The translations under genes were made by a program, and so were the position numbers. A DNA stretch of 64,000 nucleotides, taken from Sebastes aleutianus. Taxonomy: Eukaryota; Chordata; Actinopteri; Perciformes; Sebastidae. The stretch lies in assembly GCA_916700875.1 (NCBI GenBank), contig CAKAKS010000060.1:2533334-2597333 (forward strand), in the 5' to 3' direction. The notes below the pieces were generated by a model that saw nothing but the letters and a program-made list of their open reading frames with translations, was not told where the DNA came from and made no database searches. Every line of letters begins with the position of its first letter. Position 1 is the first letter of the stretch. Positions 1-10,682 of this stretch are shown here, piece by piece.

Positions 1-420
1 GACCCTCAGATTGAAAGAGCGATACAACAGGAAAAACTAGGTCATATCTGAGAGCGCAGCGGCGTTTTTATGGAACCAATACACACTAATATCGTTATCC
101 TTCAGGCAGGCTGATGCAGATCTGCATGGAGAAAGTGCGATCTGACAGTTTGATATGAAGAGGGAGAAAATGAGAAAAGCTGGGTCCCCAAAGTGAAATG
201 GATATTCTTCTCCCCATGATACAAAGCCAAGCTTGTCTGTGTAGGTTATGTAACACAAGGTCACCTGTGGTCCATCGGGCCTTAGTGAACAACAGGTGGT
301 ATCGAACATGGAGGTCTGCATCACAGTGGTCCCAATGAGCGACATTGTTCTCTGATTGAGGTTGTTTATGCTTGAATATCTTCACAGTTTACTAAACAGC
401 AGCTGACACGGCCCCCAGGA
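1..420. other. left-edge segment, no supported gene
   Basis: Two overlapping minus-strand open frames of about 100 residues (345-37 and 385-95) lie here in different frames. Neither shows a domain I recognise. At 428 the plus strand has a good splice-donor match (ATG followed by GTAAGTATT), but no convincing coding frame leads into it. A plus-strand frame is open from base 1 to a stop at 49-51 (16 codons), too short to mean anything. This could be the edge of an exon or of a repeat continuing to the left, or chance. Confidence 0.25.
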
Positions 421-497
421 TACTGGGATGGTAAGTATTAGAATTTATTTTGGACAGGTGCATTTGTGTTACCTTTAAAACTCTTCCTTGTTGCGTC

Positions 498-673
498 CAA
501 GGCCTATTGAAGGAGGATGGGTCAATGCGTCATATCTTTGGGGTCAACACATAAAATCTGGTCAGCACTCGCCGAAATTTAGCCAATCTCAACCCACGAC
601 CGCAGCTCCAGTTACACTGCGCATGTGTTACACCCCTTACCCCACGTGTCGCAGCCTCCTTCAATAGGCCTTG
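498..673. mobile_element. 176-bp hAT-type MITE with perfect TIR and TSD
   Basis: The element begins CAAGGCCTATTGAAGGAGG and ends with the exact reverse complement, giving 19-bp perfect terminal inverted repeats. The 8-bp string GTTGCGTC stands immediately outside both ends (490-497 and 674-681). An 8-bp duplication with CA...TG ends fits the hAT superfamily; because adjacent bases allow a 9-bp reading, a Mutator-type assignment is not excluded. The inside is non-coding, so it would depend on a transposase supplied elsewhere. Confidence 0.85.
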
Positions 674-763
674 GTTGCGTCCTTGTTGTGGTGATCTTGA
701 GAAACTACAGAGAAACTAGAGTACACTAGATTTTTAAAGATGATCCAACAGAAAAACCGAGTC

Positions 764-851
764 CAGTGTTGCCAACTCTTTTCCAATGACAGCAGCACCA
801 GCTCCAAAAGTCACTAAATCTGGAGAGATAGTCGCCAAGTTGGCAACACTG
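764..851. mobile_element. 88-bp miniature hAT element
   Basis: Both ends carry the same 14-bp inverted repeat, CAGTGTTGCCAACT, a typical hAT-style terminus. The flanking octamers ACCGAGTC and ACAGTCCG agree at 5 of 8 positions, consistent with a decayed target duplication. Only about 60 bp separate the repeats, so this is a deletion derivative with no coding capacity. Confidence 0.7.
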
Positions 852-859
852 ACAGTCCG

Positions 860-3800
860 TCGCTTCAGGCCTCCCTCCAAAGCCACTCCCTTCAAATTCT
901 CATTACGAACATAAACATATCATTTTGAACGTGAATGGCGAACATGGCTAATGTTAGTGCTCACAGCTGGCAAGCTAGCAGCTTGTGGAAGACTCCGGTG
1001 ACGCACAATGAGTGCATGCAGGCAAGTAGCCCGTCCAATCATTACATTCAGGCCTAATGAAATGATGATGATAAGGAAACATAGACTCTAGTACTGCAAC
1101 AATGGACTTAAAACTGGTTTTGGACATATTTGTGGAAACAGTTTATTAGCTTCAGGCCTCTGTGTGGGTGACTAACATTTAAGTTTGTATTCATCTCAAA
1201 ATGCTAGGCTAACCAGCTTCCTCTAGAAAAGTTGAAGCCAGTCAGCTCAGCTTGCTAACACAAACGCTGATTCCCACCAGAAGTTGCTTCTTGCTCATGT
1301 TAATTAAACACTCAGTGTCGTCCCACATTATAGAAAGGAAGGGGTATAGCTAGGTAGCTTATTCCAGTTGTGGTGACAACATGTCATCACTGTCACAGCA
1401 AAAGGTAGTCCTGTAACCTCAGCTCTCTGTACCCTGTTATTCAAATCACAGCGCAAAATGTGGAGTCATGGAGTAACGTGCTTAAATCACAGATGGTAAG
1501 AAGCAATGACCGACAATGTCCAGCTGGATAACTGCCTGTGTGGCTGGACAAATTATTTTTTAGCACAAATCAAATTACACAGCATGAGCATCACCAGTAC
1601 CAAAAGTTCGCGCTCCCTGGACAACACTGATGTAGGGAGCACTATCTCAGCAGGAAAGTAAATACAACTTTTTTTTTTTTTTTGTGGTAATTACAATTTT
1701 CACAAAATAATTTACAAAAGCCAAAACCTTTGTATACTGATTTGTTAGCAAAAAAATAATTTTGATTTCAGTTCAACTTAAGGCTATTGACTTAAAAAAA
1801 AAAGAATTCTAACTTTCCTTTCCTTTTAGTATTTAGTCTCTCCTTCTGGCTAACATAATGATTCAGTTTCATTGGTATACGTATGGGATTCATTTTCTCA
1901 AAATACTGTTGTGTCTATGTTTTTTTTGTGCCTCACATTTACCGTGCACTTTGCACCGCCCTCTTTCTGTCACATAATTTCTCACCGTTTCTCCATCACG
2001 CTTGACTGCATCTCACATTAAGTCAGACTTACTTCGCTGCTTTCTAGATCTGTGCTAAATTCGATGATGGAGGTCGAGCCAGACAGTTTGACTTTGATTT
2101 CGTAAGCATGGTCTATGTTACAGAGATGTTGAGGATAATCGATTTGACCGTGACGAGGTGGAAGGTAATTCGTCTAAAATGTCATCATGCTGAGTCAGGT
2201 TACAGTCGTGGGGGAGCAGCCTGGAGGCTGGGGTTATTTCAGTCTTTCTCAGAAAGCTGCTAAATCAGATAATAACCAATACTTACTCACTCTCTCTCTT
2301 TCCTTTCTAAGTGTATGCAGACCTCACATTTGATCACATTTGATAAAGATTTTGTTGGACAGAACAGAGTCTCACTAACAAGCTGCATTATGAAAATACA
2401 AAGCAATAGAACAATAATATGAAATCCTTCAATTGTGTAATGTCTATATCGATTTTCTGCATTGACCATAAGCCTCAAATAAGTTGGAACATAATTGTTT
2501 ATATGCTTATACTATCAGAAACAAAATGTTGGACCTGACAAACAGTATATGCACACTACTGTATATCCCGAGGTAAATCTTTAGTGGAGTTTTTCTGTGA
2601 AAACTTTGTTAATATTGCGTGATTGGCACTTTTGACATGGGCCACATTTCAGTTTCACATTTTCAGCCTTCAACATATTATTTAAGCATTTTAGAAAACC
2701 TGTCACAGCTTTCCACTGACAGTCTTTTATAGTATCATAATATTTTATATTTAGCCTGTGTCACAAACTTGAATCTAACTTGTAAAATATGCGGTTTGAG
2801 TCAATACTAACAAGGGTGAAAATCCTGTGTTATAGCGTAGTTTATCTGATGGCAAACACTTTAGTCGTGTTAAAATCTCCTTTAACATCTCCATGCATCC
2901 TCCTCTGCTCAAAGCATGAAACTGTGTCAGACGAAACAACCTGTCAACCCCTAAGTGTTTGTAACTACCCAACGACTACTTAAAGCTTAGATAAATAAGC
3001 CAAGCAATAATATGCATCCAGCGTCTAAGAAAGTGAGCCAACTAAATCAAGTCTGAAGATAGCGGTTTGGCGGGGGGTCTGGAGTAATAAGTGTTGTAAG
3101 GAGGAAGGCGAGGAGCAGCCTTTAGAAGAGGTCAAAGGATTAGGTCGTCTCACGGTGGAGTCGGGGCTCGACTCCGCAGGATTCTTGTTTCACACAGGAA
3201 TTTACAAATTCACAAAAGCATTAATTTACAATTTTACACCATTTAGGCATCATTGACAGATTTGGCTTTTAAAGGAAAAATGTATTCTGACTGCTGATTG
3301 TTCTATCTATGTAAAAAATACATTTATTAAGAATTACATGTATTGTTCATGTACTACTAATATACTACATTACTGAAGCCTGTACTGTGATGAGACATAC
3401 TTCTATATACAACAGATACAACAACTAACCCTGCGATTAACAGACAACCTGCTCTGAGCCACAGCCACCCCACTTAATTCATCTCTATAAAGTGCTACAC
3501 AAAATCTCTCAGCGCTTTTGTAGATCATCACATCATAGCAAAGGACAACGCTATCCTAATCTTACTTACTGCAGCGAGGAAACACGCTGTTCATGGGACC
3601 TGCCCTGGAACCACCATCAACATGAAGTCCAAAATGGCTAAATTACAGTAACCACAACTCTAGCACTGGTCCAGTTGCGGCACAGAATTGTAGACGTCTT
3701 CTAAATCTCACAATTTTCTAATCCTCAATCCAGACTGTTATTTTGGGCTGGTTGCCAGACAGAGTGAACCGTTACAGTCTGGTTTCCCACAAGAGGTGGG

Positions 3801-5444
3801 TGGGATCGGAGCTTTACCTCTCTGCAGCTACTGGTGTGAATAGTTCTAAACATCCCGCAAACCTGAAATGTGGATCATTTTATATAATGCATTATCAGTG
3901 AGTGAAGTTTCTTCTTTTGTTTGTTGGTTTAGTTTCCTGAGCAGAGAGATGAGAGAGATTGCTGACCAGATACTGATCGTAAACCACACAGTTGCACACA
4001 GAGGTTATGGTCTGAGCACCTTTCAAAGGAAAGTCTGTAAAACTAAGTTCAATAAGGAGTCTAAAAAAACAAAAGACCAACGGGCTTCTGACAATAAACT
4101 CCAGAGTTTGTGTCTGTGGTTGTCACCTCTGGTCAATATCAGTCTCTGTCTGACAAACATGTATCTTCCTGGCCCACTTCTCTTCACCCTATTTAAGCAG
4201 CCCAGCCCAGAGCCAGGCCAAATCAAACAGTTTAGACCTCTTTATTTCCTGCTTCTCTCCTTATCATCACAGTTGACTGCTCGCTCAGACCGCCTGCCTC
4301 ACAGCTGGCTCTGCTGACAAAACTGTTTTTCCTAGAAGACACCCTTGGCCTATGATTGCAGCCGTTGTTTTGTCATAACTTTGCTTTTCACATCATTTGT
4401 GTGCGTTTGTCTGTATCATGTTCTCAGTATGTAATGTGGAAATGTGTCAAATTCTAATTTTTTTTCCCAGTTAAAGAGTTAGAGAAATGTTTTATTTGCA
4501 TCATGATAAGCTGTGACTGTCAATACCTAAAATTGCCCAAAGAAATCTAAATGGACACGCATCGAAGTGTCCTTCAACAACGACACAATCAACTAGAATC
4601 GAGCCAACATGGACAAGTTATTAAGAACTATTGAAAGCTATTCCTGTGTTGTGAGGGAGGGGCTCCAGATGTGAACTTTGATATTTTCCTGGCAGGGAAA
4701 AACAGACCCACCCTGCCTGTCTTTAACCCCGAATTGACCTCTCTAAACCACTTTCTGTTGTCTGCTGCTGTCATTCTAACCTACATCTGCCGGTCTACTA
4801 GAGGCCGGCTACAACTGCGAGAGGTCACCGTGGAACCTGCGCCTACAGCACCACCACCTCCTCCTCTCCCCCTCCTAAACTAGGTGCGTCAGGTTTTTAC
4901 TCCAGATTTTTTTCATCCTTTCTATTGATTGAAACATCAAATCCCCAAAAAGAATAAAGGATACACTTGTGAACAAAAAACCTACGTATAAATGAGTCTG
5001 GCAAATTCATTGACAAGCTGGTTGTCTTGCAGGGCGTGGTGCTTCTGCTTCCACAACCTGGACTAAATGCGTGTGTCTGGCCAACATATGTAGAGGTCTG
5101 GCAGAGAGTTACTCACCAGGGTGTTCCTCCTGGATAACTGTGAGAAAATCTGAAAGGCTGGAGAGAGACGGTGTTTCTCAAACTGTGGGTCAGGTCAGGA
5201 CCCATGCTCTGACAACTTCCACTGTTATCCAGCCTTTGATTTACATGGGAACGGTGCTCAAGGACACTTCAGCAGGGCGTACACGCAGGCCTGTTGAAGA
5301 GCAAGGCTTGGATCTTATGATAGGTTGCATAACAACACTTTCTACAACTGATCCACATGATTGGAAGATGTTTAGTTGGTGGCTAGACATAATAATCTCT
5401 GAGATGGGCTGAGATTTCCTCTCCATTTAGTTTCAATCTGTTTT

Positions 5445-5447
<3 letters not shown>
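860..5447. other. no gene recognised; unassigned DNA
   Basis: I see no supported gene or clear repeat in this stretch. It includes a T tract near 1670-1683, a small hairpin at 3157-3175 (GGAGTCG paired with CGACTCC) and a 149-codon plus-strand frame at 3868-4317. That frame has no recognisable motif and no supporting context. A TATTTAAG string lies at 4190 but nothing downstream marks it as a promoter. Confidence 0.4.

Positions 5448-5476
<29 letters not shown>
5448..5476. repeat. (GA)n microsatellite
   Basis: Uninterrupted alternating AG/GA run of 29 bases. Confidence 0.95.
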
Positions 5477-5480
<4 letters not shown>

Positions 5481-5728
5481 TCTTCTGATGACACATGGAT
5501 GTTTTAGGATGAAAACATTTCCAAAGAACACATTTTCTGTTTAAACACTTGAAAAGCCTCACGGCCTCCTCCATTACAAAACCACAAGTAGAGGATGAGT
5601 GTTGTTTTGTCTAATCTTTTGCACCTATTCTGTCCTGATGCAGATGAACAAGAACTTGTTCACAGTGTCGTTATACGGACTCGCCTCCCATTTAAGGACA
5701 AACACGTCCCCATCAAGTTAAACATCAA

Positions 5729-6160
5729 AGGAACAGTTTGGGAAAGAAGATTGACGCCACTCACGTCTGTACGCTTAATATGAAGCCAGAGCCTGGCAGA
5801 GTTGGTTAGCTTAGCTTAGCATAAAGACAAGAAACAGAGGGAAACTGCTAGCCTGGCTCCGTCCAAGGGTAACAAAAACTGCCTACCAGCACTACAGCTG
5901 ACTTGCATGCACTACAAAGCTGTAGCATCAAATTGAGAAGTTGTGGTTTTACTCGGACTATGTGACGGACTATTTCTTGGCTGGGTGAAGTGGCTTCCTG
6001 GAATCTACGCTGATTTCCTGGCAACCTCACAACGATGACTAGACTTCAGCTAAGCTAACCGTCGTAAAGTCAGGAGCTTTAGCTTCAGATTTAACAGACA
6101 GATATGAAAGTGGTATTGATCTTCCCATCTTTGTATTTCTCGAAATGTTGAATTATTCCT
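5729..6160. mobile_element. TTAA-type (Kolobok-like) MITE
   Basis: The left end starts AGGAACAGTTT next to TCAA; the right end, reverse complemented, starts AGGAATAATTC next to TTAA. TTAA targets with AGG-type ends suggest the Kolobok superfamily (piggyBac ends usually begin with CCC). The interior, with GTTAGCTTAGCTTAGC and the phrase near 5950 reading GTTGTGGTTTTAC, matches a very common MITE of percomorph genomes as I remember it. Non-coding. Confidence 0.75.
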
Positions 6161-6333
6161 TTAAATTTTAGAGTTAAGATCTGGTTAAAGAGTCAATATT
6201 AAGGTAAGGGTTGGGGTGCCGTTACGCACATGCGCATAACGCAATTTCGGAAAGAATGTCCTCAAAAAGGCAACAGGAGTCGGGGGGGAGAGAAGAAAAA
6301 AGTGCAGGATGTCTCTTGAGCATCACTTGCAGG

Positions 6334-7027
6334 CAGGGTCTGAAATTAGCAGCCGCCACTGCCAAATGCGGCTAAATTGTTGGCAGTGGCGGGTGAAATC
6401 ATTAGGACACCCGCCACTTTGGCAGACAGGGAAAACACTAGAGATGGGAATAGAGAACCGTAGTTGTCCGCTTTCTTGGCATCTCACACTAGACTATCGA
6501 TTCCTCTTATTGATGCTTTCTCACAGTTATGCATGCACAATGACACATACGCACGCTGTATCATGTTTCAGTTCGTTTTGGACCAGAGACACGGCGGGGA
6601 GAAAAAAAAGAATAAAAAATAAAATAAATATTAGAGAGATAATTATGACCTGTTTAACTTCCTAACACTAGCTCTAAGCAGCTTGCCAAGATTGTTTTTA
6701 ATCAAAGCAAATACTTAAATATTCATAATCATTTGAATTGTGTGTTTTTATGCAAACAACCACTGTAGATGGCAATAGAAAGTACAGTACTGTGTACACT
6801 ACCCTCCCTCCACGGTGTAATTTGAACACTGTAATTTACCATGTATATAATGTTTTTTATGTAAAATATGTTGAACATTGAATGTCATCAGATCTAAAAT
6901 GTTATTCCTTCATTTAGCGCAGACATTTCATAAGTGGCAGATACAATTTCTGAGTGGCAGACAAAAAAAAAAAAATACTTGTCTGCCACAGTAGTAGGCA
7001 GTGAAAAAAAGTTCATTTCAGACCCTG
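6334..7027 (+). mobile_element. 694-bp non-autonomous hAT element, intact ends
   Basis: The left end reads CAGGGTCTGAAATTA and the right end is the reverse complement of CAGGGTCTGAAATGA. The octamer CTTGCAGG stands directly outside both ends (6326-6333 and 7028-7035), a perfect 8-bp target duplication as made by hAT transposases. Several GTGGCAG/CTGCCAC motifs lie near both ends and could be transposase-binding sites. No transposase is encoded. It contains the GATGGGAATAGAGAACC module (6441-6601) found in three other places in this window. Partial relatives lie at 10683-11535 (minus) and 33151-34220. Confidence 0.9.
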
Positions 7028-7035
7028 CTTGCAGG

Positions 7036-8940
7036 TATGTTTACTAATGAAAATTCTTTCTGACATGTAGGCTACTGGCCATCAAGCAAACGGAGTAAAA
7101 CCCTGTAATCAGGGGAGACTAAGTGACAAAAATTGTGTGTGTTTTATGTGTCCAAGCGTATGTGTAGGTCCTTAAGCTGTGTGACTGCGCACACAAGGAT
7201 TGCACATCTGTCATTGTGTGTTTGGCCATCTCTGTATATACTCACATTCTTTTTTTTATGGATCTCCATCACTAATTTATATTGTTGGAAGTGTTTTGAG
7301 CAGATCTGTGAAAACTGATATTACCAAAGAGCTGTGTGTTGGCTCTGATGACGAGACTGTGGGGAGTAAACCAAAAAAGTAGGCCAGGAGGAAACATAAG
7401 GAACAGGGCAGTGGTCATGTGTAAGGGGTTAAGCATGGTGTTTATGCCAGGAGTAGTATAGGGACACTTTCTGCTGCTGCCAACCATTCATACAGTCATG
7501 ATATTATATATATAATAAGGATGGGGATGAAAGACAAGAGTAACAGTGTCCACATGTTTTATGAGCCCACTGTAATAAAAAACAACAACTGCAATGCCCT
7601 TTATGCAGTTTCTTAACACTTTATAGTAATGATCAAATCCCATCTGTTGCACATCATCTGAGAACCAATTAATGATGAACTACTCATGAAGAAATCATTT
7701 ATTTACATTAGTAACCGATCAATAAACAATTTGTTGTTATCATTAATAAATTGTAAGTCATTTAAAAGCCATTAGAAGTAATTAGGAACATCACAAACAT
7801 ATATAATTGGATATCATGTGGTTGAAACACTTATAAATGATTTACAGATGCATAACCATACCCGTTTTTGATTTGTGTGAAAGTGAAAATCCTTGTACTC
7901 TAAGCTCAAATCTGGGATGTGGAATACTTTATTTTCTGGGTAAATCCCGGCTTTGACATTTTTGCCCCCCTTTCCCCTCCTCCAAAGATCACAGTCGTTC
8001 TTTAAAATACATTTCACGACTACTAAGACACCCAAGATCCCAGCATTCTTCATTCTAAATCTCTGAAAAGGGCTCAGTTAAAAGAAATAAGAAGATAAAT
8101 AAAGATTAACACAAAGCAGTGTGGCTAAGTAACTCAGTGTTTTCTTGCCTCCATCTGAGGTCTGTCTCTTTCTAATCTTCTGTGTTGAAAGCGACGTGAG
8201 TGAGTGTGAGTGGATATAAACACGCTGAGGAAGCTGTTTGGCCAAAGCTGTGCAGGGATTCTACAATAACAGACAGCGCACAGCTCAGGGTCGATCACAT
8301 CTCGATCTTATAAACACTGACCACACTGAAGGCCTCCCCTGCTTACTAAAAGGGTCCTTGTGCGTGAGTCAGAGCTGCGTCTGTTCACAAACATCAACAT
8401 TACACCACACTAAAGACAGAGGCCCGGAAACGCTGATGGACATGTTGTGTTCTGTTGTTACTGGATGATGCAAACTGCGTTATTGACCTTCATTAACCTC
8501 ACCACACACACACAATAAAGTTGTGAAGCAACCAAACAAACAACAGACACGCCCATGCCAAGCAACCTACACATGCAACAGGCAATAAAAAAGGATAAAA
8601 TCGTTTCTAAACTTATAAAATTGTACATAAACTGGGCTGTGGCATTACTTGCATGAGGTGAGGGAGCTGAGGATCTTTCTGTGGCGTCATAGCACACGTC
8701 TCTAGATCCCTGTCAACAATATCTTGCTTTAAATTATCACATGTGACTGTCTTCAGGTTCAGTGACATCATGGAGAAGGTCAACAACATTGACCAGGTTT
8801 CTGATCCTCCGTTCAGACATGTTTTCTTGTTTGTGCAGCTCTCAAGCTGCAGATATAGTTGTAAGTCTTAGTAATAGTACTACTAAGACACAATGCTAAT
8901 GCTAAGATGGCATGAAAATCGAGCGTAGCGTTAGTTCAGG
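7036..8940. other. no gene recognised
   Basis: Mostly AT-rich unassigned sequence. Several 60-80 codon open frames occur in both strands but show no domain, no conserved motif and no supporting context. Confidence 0.4.
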
Positions 8941-8973
8941 CAGGCCATGAAGTCAAGCTCTGCTCATATGACA

Positions 8974-9095
8974 GCTATCAGCTGATAGCAGCCGATCTTA
9001 AGCCAGCCCAATCAGCTGATGCATCAGCTGATGCATCAGCTGATTCCCCTCTACGCATTCATTGGCAAATTTCATACAGGGCACCTTATTTAAGC
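8974..9095 (+). promoter_or_regulatory. promoter-like block: E-box palindromes, CCAAT, TATA
   Basis: A perfect 16-bp palindrome (GCTATCAGCTGATAGC, 8974-8989) is followed at 9011-9044 by three copies of ATCAGCTGAT joined by GC, together a 34-bp palindrome. This gives four CAGCTG E-boxes in 70 bp. An inverted CCAAT box (ATTGG) lies at 9061 and a TATA-like TTATTTAAG at 9087. The order and spacing look like a polymerase II promoter or LTR U3 region reading rightward. bHLH binding to CAGCTG is general knowledge; activity here is inference. Confidence 0.4.
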
Positions 9096-9274
9096 TGCTT
9101 CAGCCTGCCTACCTGTGCTGCTTCCTCTACAAGCCGCTCGCAACCCACCTCCACCCCACCACCTCCTTTTAATACTGTGTCTGACTTAATCAATGTCCTT
9201 TCTGTTGTCATTGATGCCGGCTCTGTTCTGCACCCAGGGGGGTCTTTGCTGCTGCTCTCCCTGCCTTTGGCTTT

Positions 9275-9360
9275 CCATGTATGCACATGGAAGGGCAAGG
9301 AGGTGTGCTCTCCTTGCGTTATGCTTCCACGTAGGCACGTGGATCCACGTATACGCGTGG
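9275..9360. repeat. three related 16-bp imperfect palindromes
   Basis: CCATGTATGCACATGG (9275-9290), CCACGTAGGCACGTGG (9327-9342) and CCACGTATACGCGTGG (9345-9360) are similar in sequence and length. GGCAAGGAGG and GGCAGGGAGG follow the first and last. They look like partial internal duplications inside the LTR-like block. Confidence 0.6.
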
Positions 9361-9446
9361 ATGGGCAGGGAGGTCCCAGAGCAGAGCCATACCGCCAAAT
9401 ATACTGTATATATTACTGCAAATGGAAATAAGTTTCTTTGACTAAA

Positions 9447-9943
9447 GTGGTCCTGACTGAATTAGCGGAGATGATATGAAGAGTGCCAAATGTCCCTTCA
9501 TTCCTTTGTAATGTTTAGTTTGTAACTTACTAGGACTGATCCGGGCAAACTGCAATCTCATACATGTTATTGGATAAGGGCTGTACAGGTAACTTCACTA
9601 AAAACACATACACATTTAAACACATAGTGTTCAGTACTGTGCTGGATGCCACATTTGCTCTGTAAACAAAAGAATTAAAATAAACAGGACAAAGTCAGCA
9701 ATATGGCCAGTGTTTCCTGCCTTTTCTTACTCATAAAAAATCTCTGTTCTTCAAATCAGAATCAGCATTTATATTGTTTGGTCAGCGTGATTTTTTACCA
9801 GTGATGTTAAGTAGAACCATGCTGTGAAACGCGAGTCTCTTTCCCTCCCCCACTATCTTGACAAACATTACAGTTAGTGTACTGTAAGCCACTCCATAAA
9901 TCTCATACGGAGGGTAATTACTGCATTACAGTGTCCAGCCAGC
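9447..9943. other. no gene recognised
   Basis: Unassigned sequence; nothing beyond short chance frames. Confidence 0.4.
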
Positions 9944-10023
9944 AGAGAGGTAGGAGAGCAGGAGAGCAGGAGAGCAGGAGAGAAGGAGAGAAGGAGGGGC
10001 GGAGGGAAGGAGGGAAGGAGGGA
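9944..10023. repeat. purine-rich minisatellite
   Basis: Imperfect tandem units of about 8 bases such as AGGAGAGC, AGGAGAGA and AGGAGGGA. The plus strand is almost all purine. Confidence 0.8.
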
Positions 10024-10218
10024 TATTTTTGAGGGGGAAAAAAGGAGATGATTCCCCAGGTGCATTAGTCATATTTTATAACTGTGGGGGGTTTGAGAAG
10101 CTGCCATCTTTACATGCTCACGTGCATGATTGCTTATGTAGGTATGTGTGAACATGCACACACACACACATTTAGCTCATACACACCCCTTAGGTTTTCT
10201 CTGTGCATCTCTCCCTAC

Positions 10219-10234
10219 CTCTCTCTCTCTCACA

Positions 10235-10277
<43 letters not shown>
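10219..10277. repeat. (CT)n then (CA)n microsatellite
   Basis: A short CT run passes into an uninterrupted CA run of about 20 units from 10237. Confidence 0.95.
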
Positions 10278-10279
<2 letters not shown>

Positions 10280-10396
10280 TCAGTGTGTTGCTTTTGGCTG
10301 ATGCTGCCTCCTGCGCTGAGAGAGGAGATGGGAGCCCAACGCCTGATGGAAAACTGAAACCCAAATTAAACATGCACAGCTGTAGGTGTGTGCATC

Positions 10397-10397
<1 letters not shown>

Positions 10398-10448
<51 letters not shown>
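10398..10448. repeat. (GT)n microsatellite
   Basis: About 25 uninterrupted GT units. With the CA run 120 bp upstream it forms a potential long inverted pair. Confidence 0.95.
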
Positions 10449-10450
<2 letters not shown>

Positions 10451-10682
10451 TGCATCTGTGAAGTAATTTGCTTGTGGGTTTACTGTATGTATACAATAGC
10501 TGCTTCCAAGCTCGTGTGTCATTGTGGATTTCTGTGGATTTCATGGCAGCGATGCAGCAACTTCCATGAATTACTGGCAGTTATTGGAAGACTCTCAGAA
10601 ACACAAACACACACTCACTTACATATTATCTGTCATTCTCTCACAATGTGTCTTTCATTCAGCACCAATATACTGAAAAGCA

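Larger units (their letters stand above)
8974..9446 (+). mobile_element. possible solo LTR or LTR-like repeat
   Basis: Downstream of the TATA-like box are about 350 bases ending in GGAAATAAGTTTCTTTGAC, which resembles a decayed AATAAA polyadenylation signal. The U3-like palindromes, TATA box and poly(A)-like site in the right order suggest a solo LTR. I could not fix TG...CA ends or a 4-6 bp target duplication, and no retroelement genes lie nearby, so this is tentative. Confidence 0.35.

Noticed and set aside
428..437. Splice donor of a real exon
   Set aside because: A good consensus match alone occurs often by chance; no open frame upstream on the plus strand supports it.
3868..4317. 149-codon plus-strand open frame
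   Set aside because: No recognisable domain or composition of a real protein, no partner exons, and such lengths arise by chance in 64 kb.
4671..4883. Proline-ended open frame that could be an exon
   Set aside because: The proline run comes from an ACCACCACCTCCTCCTC tract; no acceptor or donor pair was convincing.
10084..10544. Open frames of His/Thr or Val/Cys repeats
   Set aside because: They are translations of CA/TG microsatellites.
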